Source of the DNA: Photorhabdus laumondii subsp. laumondii
Lineage (GTDB): Bacteria > Pseudomonadota > Gammaproteobacteria > Enterobacterales > Enterobacteriaceae
DNA: 64,000 nt
Assembly (NCBI RefSeq): GCF_003343245.1
Contig: NZ_CP024901.1
Location: forward strand, 2,480,001-2,544,000
Reading direction: 5' to 3'
In this document: positions 57,083 to 64,000 of the stretch, one piece after another
How the letters are laid out: the number at the start of each line of letters is the position of its first letter
How positions within the stretch are numbered: position 1 is the stretch's first letter
Notes under the pieces: model-generated
What the model was told of the DNA's origin: nothing
The model's input: the letters and a program-made list of their open reading frames with translations, nothing else
Database searches by the model: none
Position numbers and translations under genes: made by a program

Positions 57083-57825
57083 TGGCTAAGATTTACGAAT
57101 TCTCTGCCAATGATATAGCAACTATTGAAAGTCATAAACATTTGCCCAATACTATGAAGTATGGAAACGGCAATGGTGGTGGAGGTGGTGATATGTTGGA
57201 AGCTCGTGTAGCAAAACTTGAATCAGACGTTGAGCATATCAAAGCCACAATGAGCGATGTGAAGGCTGATCTGAAATCAGTCATCAGTGATGTTGGCACA
57301 ATGAAGACCGACGTTGCTGTTATCATGCAAAAATTAGATGTAATCAATAATACTTTGTCTAAGAAACCAAGTGAAGAACAGCTTAATGCCAGATTAACAA
57401 AGTCAGAGAATAGATTTGATTCCAAATTTACAGAAGTAGAGGGCAAGTTTGACGCCAGATTAACAAAGTCAGAGAATAGATTTGATTCCAAATTTACAGA
57501 AGTAGAGGGCAAGTTTGACGCCAGATTAACAAAGTCAGAGAATAGATTTGATTCCAAATTTACAGAAGTAGAGGGCAAGTTTGACGCCAGATTAACAAAG
57601 TCAGAGAATAGATTTGATTCCAAACTTACAGAAGTAGAGAGCAAACAAACAGAATCAGTGCTAATTGAAACATTGGAATCATCAAGAATAGATAATACTC
57701 CGTTTACGTTTTTAGGTAATGCAGTTGCTAATGCTGTTGATAGCGTTTCTGATGAATGGGCATCACTTCCCTTTGCAAGTAAAGGAGCCACCTTGAGCCA
57801 TGTTATATCTCCACTTGCAATATGA
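57082..57825 (+). CDS. Coiled-coil repeat protein with rearranged C-terminus
   Basis: 247-residue protein. It starts MAKIYEFSANDIATIESHKH, has a Gly run (GNGNGGGGGDM) and then a heptad-type coiled coil (LEARVAKLESDVEHIKATMS, DVKADLKSVISDVGTMKTDV), as in small phage-associated coiled-coil/membrane proteins. Four 22-residue repeats follow (ARLTKSENRFDSKFTEVEGK core). After TEVESKQTES the frame is simply the antisense of the immunity-like gene on the other strand (57132-58019) to the end, so the native C-terminus, in relatives usually a membrane helix, has been lost. ATG at 57082 overlaps the previous stop. Confidence 0.7.
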   Translation: MAKIYEFSANDIATIESHKHLPNTMKYGNGNGGGGGDMLEARVAKLESDVEHIKATMSDVKADLKSVISDVGTMKTDVAVIMQKLDVINNTLSKKPSEEQLNARLTKSENRFDSKFTEVEGKFDARLTKSENRFDSKFTEVEGKFDARLTKSENRFDSKFTEVEGKFDARLTKSENRFDSKLTEVESKQTESVLIETLESSRIDNTPFTFLGNAVANAVDSVSDEWASLPFASKGATLSHVISPLAI

Positions 57826-58019
57826 TCTGTTATATAATTCCATTCTCCGTTATCCCCTTCTGGCATATTTTTAATTACTGCTCTTGCACCTTGCTGTTTT
57901 ATTTGTAGGCTCAATTGCTCTGGTGTTAAATTCGGATATGGATTTTTAGCTGTAATATGGCGATCCACGGCCAGTGAGTTAAATGAAACTAGCATTAAAA
58001 ACAGGATCAGTTTTTTCAT
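57132..58019 (-). CDS. Tldi1-like immunity protein with a rearranged C-terminus
   Basis: The first 125 or so residues look genuine: signal peptide MKKLILFLMLVSFNSLAVD, then NPYPNLTPEQLSLQIKQQGA, RAVIKNMPEGDNGEWNYITD, IASGDITWLKVAPLLAKGSD and SSETLSTALATALPKNVNGV to DSNVSISTDSVC. This is a family of periplasmic proteins often found after Tlde1-type effectors. The start overlaps the effector stop (ATGA), so it is its probable immunity gene. Beyond DSVCLL the frame runs antisense through the 66-bp repeats of the gene at 57082, giving four SLESNLFSDFVNLASN-type units and a Pro-rich stretch. The native stop is lost; the extra 170 residues are probably not functional, but the immunity part is intact. 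Confidence 0.65.
   Translation of the reverse strand: MKKLILFLMLVSFNSLAVDRHITAKNPYPNLTPEQLSLQIKQQGARAVIKNMPEGDNGEWNYITDHIASGDITWLKVAPLLAKGSDAHSSETLSTALATALPKNVNGVLSILDDSNVSISTDSVCLLSTSVSLESNLFSDFVNLASNLPSTSVNLESNLFSDFVNLASNLPSTSVNLESNLFSDFVNLASNLPSTSVNLESNLFSDFVNLALSCSSLGFLDKVLLITSNFCMITATSVFIVPTSLMTDFRSAFTSLIVALICSTSDSSFATRASNISPPPPPLPFPYFIVLGKCL
57385..57648. repeat. Four tandem 66-bp repeats
   Basis: Copies at 57385-57450, 57451-57516, 57517-57582 and 57583-57648. Copies 2 and 3 are identical; copy 1 differs in its first bases and copy 4 in its last third. On the plus strand each encodes 22 residues (DARLTKSENRFDSKFTEVEG plus KF), a coiled-coil-compatible unit. All are also open on the minus strand. 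Confidence 0.95.
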
Positions 58020-58378
58020 TCGACTACCAGAATTGTATCGCTAGAGTTGGCTATCTCTTTTCTGAGATTATAGCCGTTTATAATGATGCAGCCATGTGAT
58101 GCCTGACGGTATGTTCCATCCCGTCTGTCACCATGTATTCTAAAAAGAGAGCGTCCAAACGTATTAGTTCCCATAATAGGATCTAATATCACGGTAACCT
58201 TGGTTATTGAGTTAGAATAACCGTTGATTCTGTAATAACCACGAGGAATTGGCCCTTCACCTTCAACCTGTTCCATAGAGGGATTATTTATTCCAGCTCC
58301 ATGACCGCTATAGCCCTTTGCAATAAAAGAGCCATTATGTGTAAGTACACCAGTGCCTTGTGAATATTTCCACGTCAT
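58016..58378 (-). CDS. Tlde1-type L,D-transpeptidase-like effector domain (DUF2778)
   Basis: 120-residue protein consisting only of a Tlde1/DUF2778 domain. These proteins are type VI secretion effectors that attack peptidoglycan with an L,D-transpeptidase-like active site. The signature is FGRSLFRIHGD (His82) and ASHGCIII (Cys97), with NNPSMEQVEGEGPIPRGYYR upstream. There is no signal peptide and no PAAR or Rhs part, so delivery would need a separate carrier. The stop overlaps the start of the immunity-like gene. No T6SS structural genes lie in the window. Confidence 0.82.
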   Translation of the reverse strand: MTWKYSQGTGVLTHNGSFIAKGYSGHGAGINNPSMEQVEGEGPIPRGYYRINGYSNSITKVTVILDPIMGTNTFGRSLFRIHGDRRDGTYRQASHGCIIINGYNLRKEIANSSDTILVVE

Positions 58379-58687
58379 AACTTGTTTCCATTAGTAAATA
58401 TTAAGAAATTTAACTTTAAACTTAATAAACATTTTTAAAAGCATAATTTTGTAAATAAAATAAATTTTTTGTAAATTAATAAATTAAGATTTAAATGAAT
58501 GAAGGGATAGGAAAGAGCATTAAAGGTATGATGGAAGAAAAACCTTTCTAAGAAAATCCGTAATCCGTAAGATTAGCTCTTAGATTAATTCACTCAAAAA
58601 TAAAACCCTACACTAAAATCCCCTTGTTTCTTTTAGGTTCATTGGATTACAATTATGCGCATAACTTTAAGCATAGGAGGTCATACT
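58379..58687. other. AT-rich divergent region between the effector and ccdA
   Basis: About 310 bases, over 70 percent AT in the first half, likely with promoters for the effector (minus) and ccdA (plus). No gene or clear repeat is seen. Confidence 0.5.
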
Positions 58688-58936
58688 ATGAGATCTACAA
58701 TTGTTACGCGGCCTGGAGCCAAGAAGGGCACTAACGTATACCTCACAACAGATCTGGTAGACGCGGCCCGTAGCCTGAATATGAACTTATCGGCTACGCT
58801 GGATGAACTTTTGGCGCAGGCTGTAGAAGCTAAAAAATGTGAGCAAAAGGAAGATGCGCAGAGTATACAGGTAATTAATAAGTTCTTAGAACGTGCAGGG
58901 ATAATTACTGATGATGAGTTTTTTGGGAGCCTTTGA
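58688..58936 (+). CDS. CcdA-type antitoxin
   Basis: 82-residue antitoxin. MRSTIVTRPGAKKGTNVYLT is the ribbon-helix-helix DNA-binding start, and the tail from EDAQSIQVINKFLERAGIIT to DDEFFGSL matches the CcdA toxin-binding end (usual ...FxxxxGxFsDExRxF). AGGAGG precedes the ATG at 58688. Its stop overlaps the ccdB start (TGATG). Confidence 0.87.
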   Translation: MRSTIVTRPGAKKGTNVYLTTDLVDAARSLNMNLSATLDELLAQAVEAKKCEQKEDAQSIQVINKFLERAGIITDDEFFGSL

Positions 58937-59256
58937 TGTCGCAATTTGATGTTTATCGTAATCCTTCAGCAAAATCTAATAAATTTTGGCCTTATTATCT
59001 GGTTATTCAGCATGATTATTTTGAAAATTTATCAACAAGATTAATTGTTCCACTGACTTCAACAGGAGAAATGGAACTAACTCGTAAACGTATTACGCCG
59101 GTAGTTGATATCAATGGTGATAAATATTATGTATTTACTCCGGCTATTACATTCCTTGACGCCAATAAAATAAAGAAAAAAGATTTTATATGTAATGTTG
59201 TCATTTCCCGAGGAGAAATTCTCTCAGCAATTGATGCTATTATCACTAATGCATAA
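58936..59256 (+). CDS. CcdB-type toxin (gyrase poison family)
   Basis: 106-residue CcdB-family protein. MSQFDVYRNPSAKSNKFWPY, YLVIQHDYFENLSTRLIVPL, and TPVVDINGDKYYVFTPAITF match the CcdB fold. The plasmid F protein ends in a Trp-Gly-Ile that contacts gyrase; this one ends in ITNA, so gyrase poisoning may be altered, as in several chromosomal CcdB proteins. Coupled to ccdA. Confidence 0.88.
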   Translation: MSQFDVYRNPSAKSNKFWPYYLVIQHDYFENLSTRLIVPLTSTGEMELTRKRITPVVDINGDKYYVFTPAITFLDANKIKKKDFICNVVISRGEILSAIDAIITNA

Positions 59257-59370
59257 CGTGTTAATTATCGTAATCTGCTGAATTTTCTTAAAAATTTTTC
59301 AGATAAAATAATAACATAACAGCGCATCAGTCAAGAAATAACCTTTCTATAACTGATGCAGATAAATTTA

Positions 59371-60363
59371 TTACTGATAAGTTAAAGTCATTGTTGCAGT
59401 TACATTTGCCTGCCCAGGGGTAATATTGCGATCGGTCTGAAAATAGCGGGCGTGTAAAGGGATAGATAACTTCCCACCTGAATAGCTATTACCAATATTT
59501 ATTTGTGAATGGATAATGACAGGTTGGTTGTTGTAAAGAATTTGCATACCCACACCGGAAGCAGTTGTGCGATTATCATTTTGATCAAGCGCCCAGACAT
59601 GATATAAGTTATTTTTTGCTTTCTTTCCGTCAAGCATTAATTGAATCTGGACATCATCATCACAATCTAAAATAACCTCAAAATCCTTCCCTCCTGCGAT
59701 ACTATTAATGCCAGAAAAATCGCTTTTTTTGATATCGCCCATAGGGACAGTAACGTTGTTATTTTTCAGTGAGCAGCTTTTAGTAATAATTCGGGTATTT
59801 CCCAAACGGTAAGTATGCACGATATGATTATTTACCCGTGCCTGAATTAATTGTTCGTTTCTGACAAAACCAGAACCTGTTGTTGGTGCTATTTTTATTA
59901 GCTGAATTGTCAGATAACCCCATGTTTTACCACAATACCAACGACCAGAATTGTCACAGCTTACAGGGTTATTAGCAATACGGGGTAACCAGTCGATACC
60001 ATAGCCGGGGCCCCAAGTATTTATTCTGATACCAACACCGGGGACGCCGGACTCGTAAACAGCATCCTTGTTGTATTCTGCACTTTTGTAGGATGTGTAT
60101 CCCCATGATGTATTAATGTTTGTATCGCAATAGAAGATATTATTTTTATTATCTAATTCATCTGCACGATATTCGTAAATGGTTGTGCCAATAGCTTGAT
60201 CTCTTGGCACATATAAGGTTCCAAAGGAGAGATGAGTGATTTCTGGTTTAAATCCTTTCTCAAACTGGCAGTTAGCGGCAAAACTATAAGAACTGACTAT
60301 CAAACCAATTAATAAGTTGGTGATAATGAGAAAATATTTAAATTTATTGTAAATATTAAACAT
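59371..60363 (-). CDS. Fimbrial tip adhesin (FimH-like)
   Basis: 330-residue two-domain adhesin of a chaperone-usher fimbria. A signal peptide (LLIGLIVSSYSFAA) precedes an N-terminal receptor-binding part (about residues 30-195; CQFEKGFKPEITHLSFGTLY) with Cys pairs, then a pilin domain (KSCSLKNNNVTVPMGDIKKS, DFEVILDCDDDVQIQLMLDG) closing with the donor-strand-accepting AQVNVTATMTLTYQ-type end. No strong similarity to mannose-binding FimH is evident, so the ligand is unknown. Last gene of the operon. Confidence 0.87.
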   Translation of the reverse strand: MFNIYNKFKYFLIITNLLIGLIVSSYSFAANCQFEKGFKPEITHLSFGTLYVPRDQAIGTTIYEYRADELDNKNNIFYCDTNINTSWGYTSYKSAEYNKDAVYESGVPGVGIRINTWGPGYGIDWLPRIANNPVSCDNSGRWYCGKTWGYLTIQLIKIAPTTGSGFVRNEQLIQARVNNHIVHTYRLGNTRIITKSCSLKNNNVTVPMGDIKKSDFSGINSIAGGKDFEVILDCDDDVQIQLMLDGKKAKNNLYHVWALDQNDNRTTASGVGMQILYNNQPVIIHSQINIGNSYSGGKLSIPLHARYFQTDRNITPGQANVTATMTLTYQ

Positions 60364-60382
60364 AGCGTTTTCCTGTGGGTGG

Positions 60383-62923
60383 TTATTTACAGTGAGCTGC
60401 TATTATATAAATACCGGATAAAGGAGTTTTTTCCGGTAAGTTGTAATTAACGACACATTCCTGAATATCTTTATAGCCCCATTTAACGAATAATCGTCCA
60501 CTATCGGGTAAACCAGTAAGGTAAACTTGCCCTTCATGACTGACAATAGCGCTATTTACTTCATCAATGTCATGGTGTTTTTCTAATGTGACAACTGCAC
60601 CAAAAGGAATAGGATTTTCTTGATAATAGAGATTGATGAGAACTCTGTGACCTATCCGGGTTTTAAAATCGGCCAGGACTAATGCCCCACGAGTAGGAAT
60701 AACGGTTTGGGCATTAACGTCAATATCGACATTATCTGCTAATGAATGCGTATCCAGTGCAATCCGATTTTTCCGGTAACTGCTGACATAAGGAATAACT
60801 GCATAACCATTCCAATCGGTAGCAATACCAACATTATTTTGGATCTTTATTCCTTGAGCGCCATCAGCCCGGACTAATGCCAATGTATCTCCCAAATGTT
60901 GTGAAAGCGTCATGCCGTATGGGTGAGCAACAATGCCTCCTTGAAGGCCATAATTCAATTGGTGAGAATGACGATCATAACTATAACCAGTACTAAGTTG
61001 ACCATAAGCGCCTTTATATTCCGCATGAATATGACCGCCAGCGCCAGTACCGTGATTGGTGTAACTCTGCTGTAAACTATAAATTAAATTATTGTCTTGC
61101 AGCGCTGTGCCACTTAAACCTACTTGGTGGGAAATATCTTTGTTTTTATTGGTATTAAAATTGTAACTGGTCCAGCTATTCTTTAGCCAGCGATCTAATG
61201 GAATCTGTATGCTGAATGAAAAAAGCTGCTCATTTTTATTCGTATCTGGAAGTTGGCTATAGGTATAATTCAGGCTGTAATTAATATTATTATAATTGGT
61301 GCTATAACCTGCGTTGATATTACGTTCATAGCCAGGTTGTTGCCAATAATTTTGTTGAAAGGCGGACAGATATAAACTGCCAAAATTTCCCAGAGATTGA
61401 TTAATATGCAGTTGTAATTTGCTTCTTTTATTGGTGCGGTAACGCCAGTCGCTTTTATTGGAATTCTCTATATCATTGGCTTCTTTAAAATCATAAAAAC
61501 CGTGAGTCGAATAACGATAGCCTGCTAGAGTAAAATTAGTTCCTGTTAATGAGAGGTCTTTTGCATATTGAAAACGATAGGATTGCCCTTTGGTACTTAT
61601 ATTAGATGGTAAATCGGTGTTAGCGTGAGTGATATCAAAAGAGAGAGAACCCAATATACCAAAATTATAACCTGATCCTAAAGCAACGGATTGATAATCT
61701 TTTGAAAAAATCGTACCACCGTAGGCAGTGATATTATTAGAAAAACCATAGACTAATGCGCCTTGGGTAAAATTAGGCTCTCTCCCACGATTATTTGATG
61801 ATTGATATTGGCCTAGTGTTATCGAATATTGCAAGCCTCCTTCCCGTAACATAATCGGTATAGTCGAAAAAGACTGAGTAGATCGATATTCCTGACCATC
61901 TGCTTCCTTGATAATAACGTCCAAATTTCCACTTGTTGTGGTTGGGAAAAGGTCATTAATGACAAATGGACCCGGTGAAACATAAGTTTGATAAATGATA
62001 TAGCCATTTTGCTTGATTGTAACTTGAGCATTACTTTGAGCAATTCCTCGGACACTAGGGGCGAAACCTTGTAAGCTGTCTGGTAACATATTGTCATCAG
62101 AAACTAACTGTAAGCCACGGAATTGAACACCCTCAAAAATATAGGAGGGGGTAAAGCTGTCACCTAGCGTTAATTGTCCTTTTAGTGCGTGAATATCTCG
62201 TTGTAAATAGGTGTTAATACTTTTCCAACTCTTATCACGACTGGTATAGGTAGAATAATTGCGTAAGCGCCATGCTTGCCAATTAGCACCTGTTCGAAGA
62301 TTCAGATAATGGGTCTGCGTAGAACCAGATGGATTATCTTGCCAGGTATTTGAACCACTATAATTATAGTTAATCAGTAATGAAGTTAATCCTTGCTGCC
62401 ATAATTCAGGCGAAACATAACCTCTTGCCTGACTGTTTAATATTGCTTGTGGAATACTGATATCCAGTCTTTGCTGACTAAAATTGAAGGTGGTGCTTGC
62501 TGATGGAATATATTGACTTAGATCAGACAACTCTGTTTCTGGTGGTAAACTGATCAGCTCTGGAAAGCTATCAATTTTTACTCCCATATCTTGTAATTGC
62601 TGAATTGTCAGCTTGGGTAGCAATTTATTATTTATCGTGACAAAGGTTACGTTCCTAGTATCTATTTTATCTCTATTAAGGTAAATATCTACCCAGTAAA
62701 TACCGGGCGGATAGTCATCTTGCGTGAAAATAGAGAGATCAATGTCTTCAGGTGAACCAAAATCAGTACCTATTTCCAGAGCATGAATATTGAAATAATC
62801 TTCAGAATAAGTTTTAGCCGGGTAAAAAAGTACGCCAACAGTTATAAATGGCAATAATAAGAGCCATGAATGTTCAATATTGTATGGTTGCTTATTAATC
62901 TTATGCTGTGAGCACTTTCCCAT
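60383..62923 (-). CDS. Fimbrial outer-membrane usher (FimD/PapC family)
   Basis: About 846-residue usher that threads fimbrial subunits through the outer membrane. The order is signal segment (LLLLPFITVGVLFYPAKTYS), N-terminal subunit-binding domain (YFNIHALEIG, DIDLSIF, PPGIYWVDIYLN), a 24-strand barrel with the plug (SDDNMLPDSLQGFAPSVRGI, NGYIIYQTYVSPGPFVINDL) and the C-terminal domains ending LFVKWGYKDIQECVVNYNLP. The start is uncertain: 62923 avoids overlap with the chaperone gene, whereas the frame is open to 63004. Confidence 0.9.
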   Translation of the reverse strand: MGKCSQHKINKQPYNIEHSWLLLLPFITVGVLFYPAKTYSEDYFNIHALEIGTDFGSPEDIDLSIFTQDDYPPGIYWVDIYLNRDKIDTRNVTFVTINNKLLPKLTIQQLQDMGVKIDSFPELISLPPETELSDLSQYIPSASTTFNFSQQRLDISIPQAILNSQARGYVSPELWQQGLTSLLINYNYSGSNTWQDNPSGSTQTHYLNLRTGANWQAWRLRNYSTYTSRDKSWKSINTYLQRDIHALKGQLTLGDSFTPSYIFEGVQFRGLQLVSDDNMLPDSLQGFAPSVRGIAQSNAQVTIKQNGYIIYQTYVSPGPFVINDLFPTTTSGNLDVIIKEADGQEYRSTQSFSTIPIMLREGGLQYSITLGQYQSSNNRGREPNFTQGALVYGFSNNITAYGGTIFSKDYQSVALGSGYNFGILGSLSFDITHANTDLPSNISTKGQSYRFQYAKDLSLTGTNFTLAGYRYSTHGFYDFKEANDIENSNKSDWRYRTNKRSKLQLHINQSLGNFGSLYLSAFQQNYWQQPGYERNINAGYSTNYNNINYSLNYTYSQLPDTNKNEQLFSFSIQIPLDRWLKNSWTSYNFNTNKNKDISHQVGLSGTALQDNNLIYSLQQSYTNHGTGAGGHIHAEYKGAYGQLSTGYSYDRHSHQLNYGLQGGIVAHPYGMTLSQHLGDTLALVRADGAQGIKIQNNVGIATDWNGYAVIPYVSSYRKNRIALDTHSLADNVDIDVNAQTVIPTRGALVLADFKTRIGHRVLINLYYQENPIPFGAVVTLEKHHDIDEVNSAIVSHEGQVYLTGLPDSGRLFVKWGYKDIQECVVNYNLPEKTPLSGIYIIAAHCK

Positions 62924-62960
62924 AATTAATTTTCTGGCGTAGAGTAATGTAGTGGTTTTA

Positions 62961-63635
62961 TTAAATGGTTGTTTTTTCCTCGGCAGTAGCACCACCAAAA
63001 TCATTAATTGCTTTCCAATTTACCTGTTTTATGTTCTTTGCCGGCAGAGGCCAGCTTAGTTGGCTAAAGGGTTTAATCATGCCCGCAGGTTTTATTTCAT
63101 GTTGATCTACTTTAAGGTAAGAGAATGAAATGAAGTAAGGGGTGGGGTTCTCTGCGATCAATGAATTATTTTCCGTACGGAATTTGAGCTCTTTGTATGC
63201 GGTACTTGACTTTTCTGCCAAATTTGCAGGGCGGTAAAACAATTTAAACTTTGACTTAACTGTTATTTGTAATTGATTCTGATTTGATTTCACCGAGGTA
63301 GGAATAGACTTTACATTTAACCAAAAAAGTGATTCCCGATCTTGAGGTAGGTTACTTTCTGTTTTTACAATACGCAGGATATTTTCATGGTCTGCTGCGA
63401 GTTTAAAGATCGGAGGAGTAACGATAAAAGGAGTCTTCATATTATCATTTTCATCTTGGATCCAAGATTGAATTAGGTAAGGTGCATCTTTCTCCGGGTT
63501 GCTTATAGAAATAGACGCTTCTTTTTTGTCACTCATGTAAATAACACGGGTTCCACCAATGACGACACCAGCGATAGCGAAATTTATACTGATAATATAT
63601 AGAAAAATTACTGTGAATAGGCGTTGATACTGCAC
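62961..63635 (-). CDS. Periplasmic fimbrial chaperone (FimC/PapD family)
   Basis: 224-residue chaperone. A signal peptide (VIFLYIISINFAIA) is followed by VVIGGTRVIYMSDKKEASIS, ISNPEKDAPYLIQSWIQDEN, the family motif region LPQDRESLFWLNVKSIP and KFKLFYRPANL, and WKAINDFGGAT near the end. The Arg in GTRVIY and Lys in KSKFKLFYRP are the residues that anchor subunit C-termini in PapD. Lies between the major subunit and the usher. Confidence 0.92.
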   Translation of the reverse strand: MQYQRLFTVIFLYIISINFAIAGVVIGGTRVIYMSDKKEASISISNPEKDAPYLIQSWIQDENDNMKTPFIVTPPIFKLAADHENILRIVKTESNLPQDRESLFWLNVKSIPTSVKSNQNQLQITVKSKFKLFYRPANLAEKSSTAYKELKFRTENNSLIAENPTPYFISFSYLKVDQHEIKPAGMIKPFSQLSWPLPAKNIKQVNWKAINDFGGATAEEKTTI

Positions 63636-63749
63636 GGTAGCATCTCCGTTTTATCGTGTTTTTATGCGTTATTTTGTGGGCATCCATGCCCTGTACTTCT
63701 CTATTAGAGACAAAACGTGAATAAAGTTCCGTTCTAAATTTAGCCTGTC

Positions 63750-64000
63750 TTAGTTATAAACAATCGTAAAATTGGCGACTGCATCACCTGAGCCCGGGCT
63801 AATTGCTTGAGCTGTAGCAACATATTTTGCAATGAACTTCAATTCTGCTGTTTTTTGATCAGTAAAAGCCTGGGATTTGGAAGCTTTTGCCAAAGGAATC
63901 AGCGTTGAGTTATCTTCTTCATAGATACCAATAGCAACGCCATCGGCGACTTCCTGGCCTTTATCATTGGATAAGGCCAGGAGATTGTTATTTCTATTAT
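63750..64000 (-). CDS. Major fimbrial subunit, C-terminal part (partial)
   Basis: The gene continues past the right edge. The visible end reads NRNNNLLALSNDKGQEVADG, VAIGIYEEDNSTLIPLAKAS, KSQAFTDQKTAELKFIAKYV and ATAQAISPGSGDAVANFTIV then YN, stop at 63750-63752. The G-x-A-N-F-T-I-x-Y end and the Tyr-Val-Ala-Thr segment match FimA-type pilins. It is upstream of the chaperone gene in the same direction, giving the usual order subunit, chaperone, usher, adhesin. Confidence 0.88.
   Translation of the reverse strand, partial: NRNNNLLALSNDKGQEVADGVAIGIYEEDNSTLIPLAKASKSQAFTDQKTAELKFIAKYVATAQAISPGSGDAVANFTIVYN

Noticed and set aside
57385..57648. Tandem 66-bp repeats considered as a CRISPR array
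   Set aside because: The units are directly adjacent with no spacers, and they encode an in-frame coiled-coil repeat.

Overview
This window is chromosomal DNA of an enterobacterium of the Morganellaceae type, most likely Photorhabdus (possibly Xenorhabdus). Three things suggest this: housekeeping genes close to but clearly diverged from those of E. coli; a dense set of 127-bp ERIC-type palindromic repeats; and accessory genes such as a PA-IL-type lectin, orphan tail fibres and many toxin-antitoxin modules. The genus assignment is inferred from remembered gene families; no search was run.

Layout. The backbone keeps the E. coli gene order in blocks. Block 1 (1-28966): argS (5' end), yecM, cutC, cmoB-cmoA, yecN, aspS-nudB-yebC, ruvC, ruvAB, znuBC/znuA-mepM-lpxM, pykA, hexR/zwf. 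Within it lie a cyclase-family gene, yceJ-yceI, a LecA-like lectin, a HigBA module set between direct copies of the yecM 3' end, a StbDE/RelBE module and two paralogous orphan tail-fibre genes. Block 2 (29465-30605): mdtJI and a Cys-rich mini-protein. Block 3 (30972-40779): a decayed hipBA locus, yoaB/yoaA, a second HigBA-like module, tsaB, the Slp-family lipoprotein gene yeaY, a broken GNAT acetyltransferase gene, fadD and rnd. Block 4 (40920-44593): minCDE, ycgL, ycgM, ycgN. Block 5 (44899-56348): two unknown genes, hslJ-ldhA, ydbH-ynbE-ydbL, azoR, hrpA. Block 6 (56517-64000) is accessory: an ERIC-interrupted gene, a coiled-coil repeat gene fused tail-to-tail with a Tlde1-type effector/immunity pair, a ccdAB module, and a chaperone-usher fimbrial cluster running off the right edge.

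How the genes work together. Clear functional groups are tRNA wobble modification (cmoA/cmoB), Holliday-junction processing (ruvABC, with a LexA box before ruvA), zinc import (znuABC around a shared Zur box), peptidoglycan and lipid A maturation (mepM, lpxM), sugar catabolism under HexR (hexR/zwf with a HexR site), fatty-acid activation (fadD with a FadR-like site), septum placement (minCDE), and outer-membrane lipid transport (ydbH-ynbE-ydbL).

The most informative unusual features are: (i) 15 ERIC copies, two of which give pre-insertion sites that show integration at TA with TA duplication; (ii) a HigBA cassette flanked by 122-bp direct repeats of the yecM 3' end; (iii) a locus where 66-bp coiled-coil repeats are read on both strands because two convergent genes have lost their 3' ends to each other; (iv) a hipA gene reduced by internal deletion while hipB and its twin operators remain; and (v) an 18-bp tandem repeat in front of an N-terminally short hrpA. 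No tRNA, rRNA, CRISPR array or intact insertion sequence was recognised.
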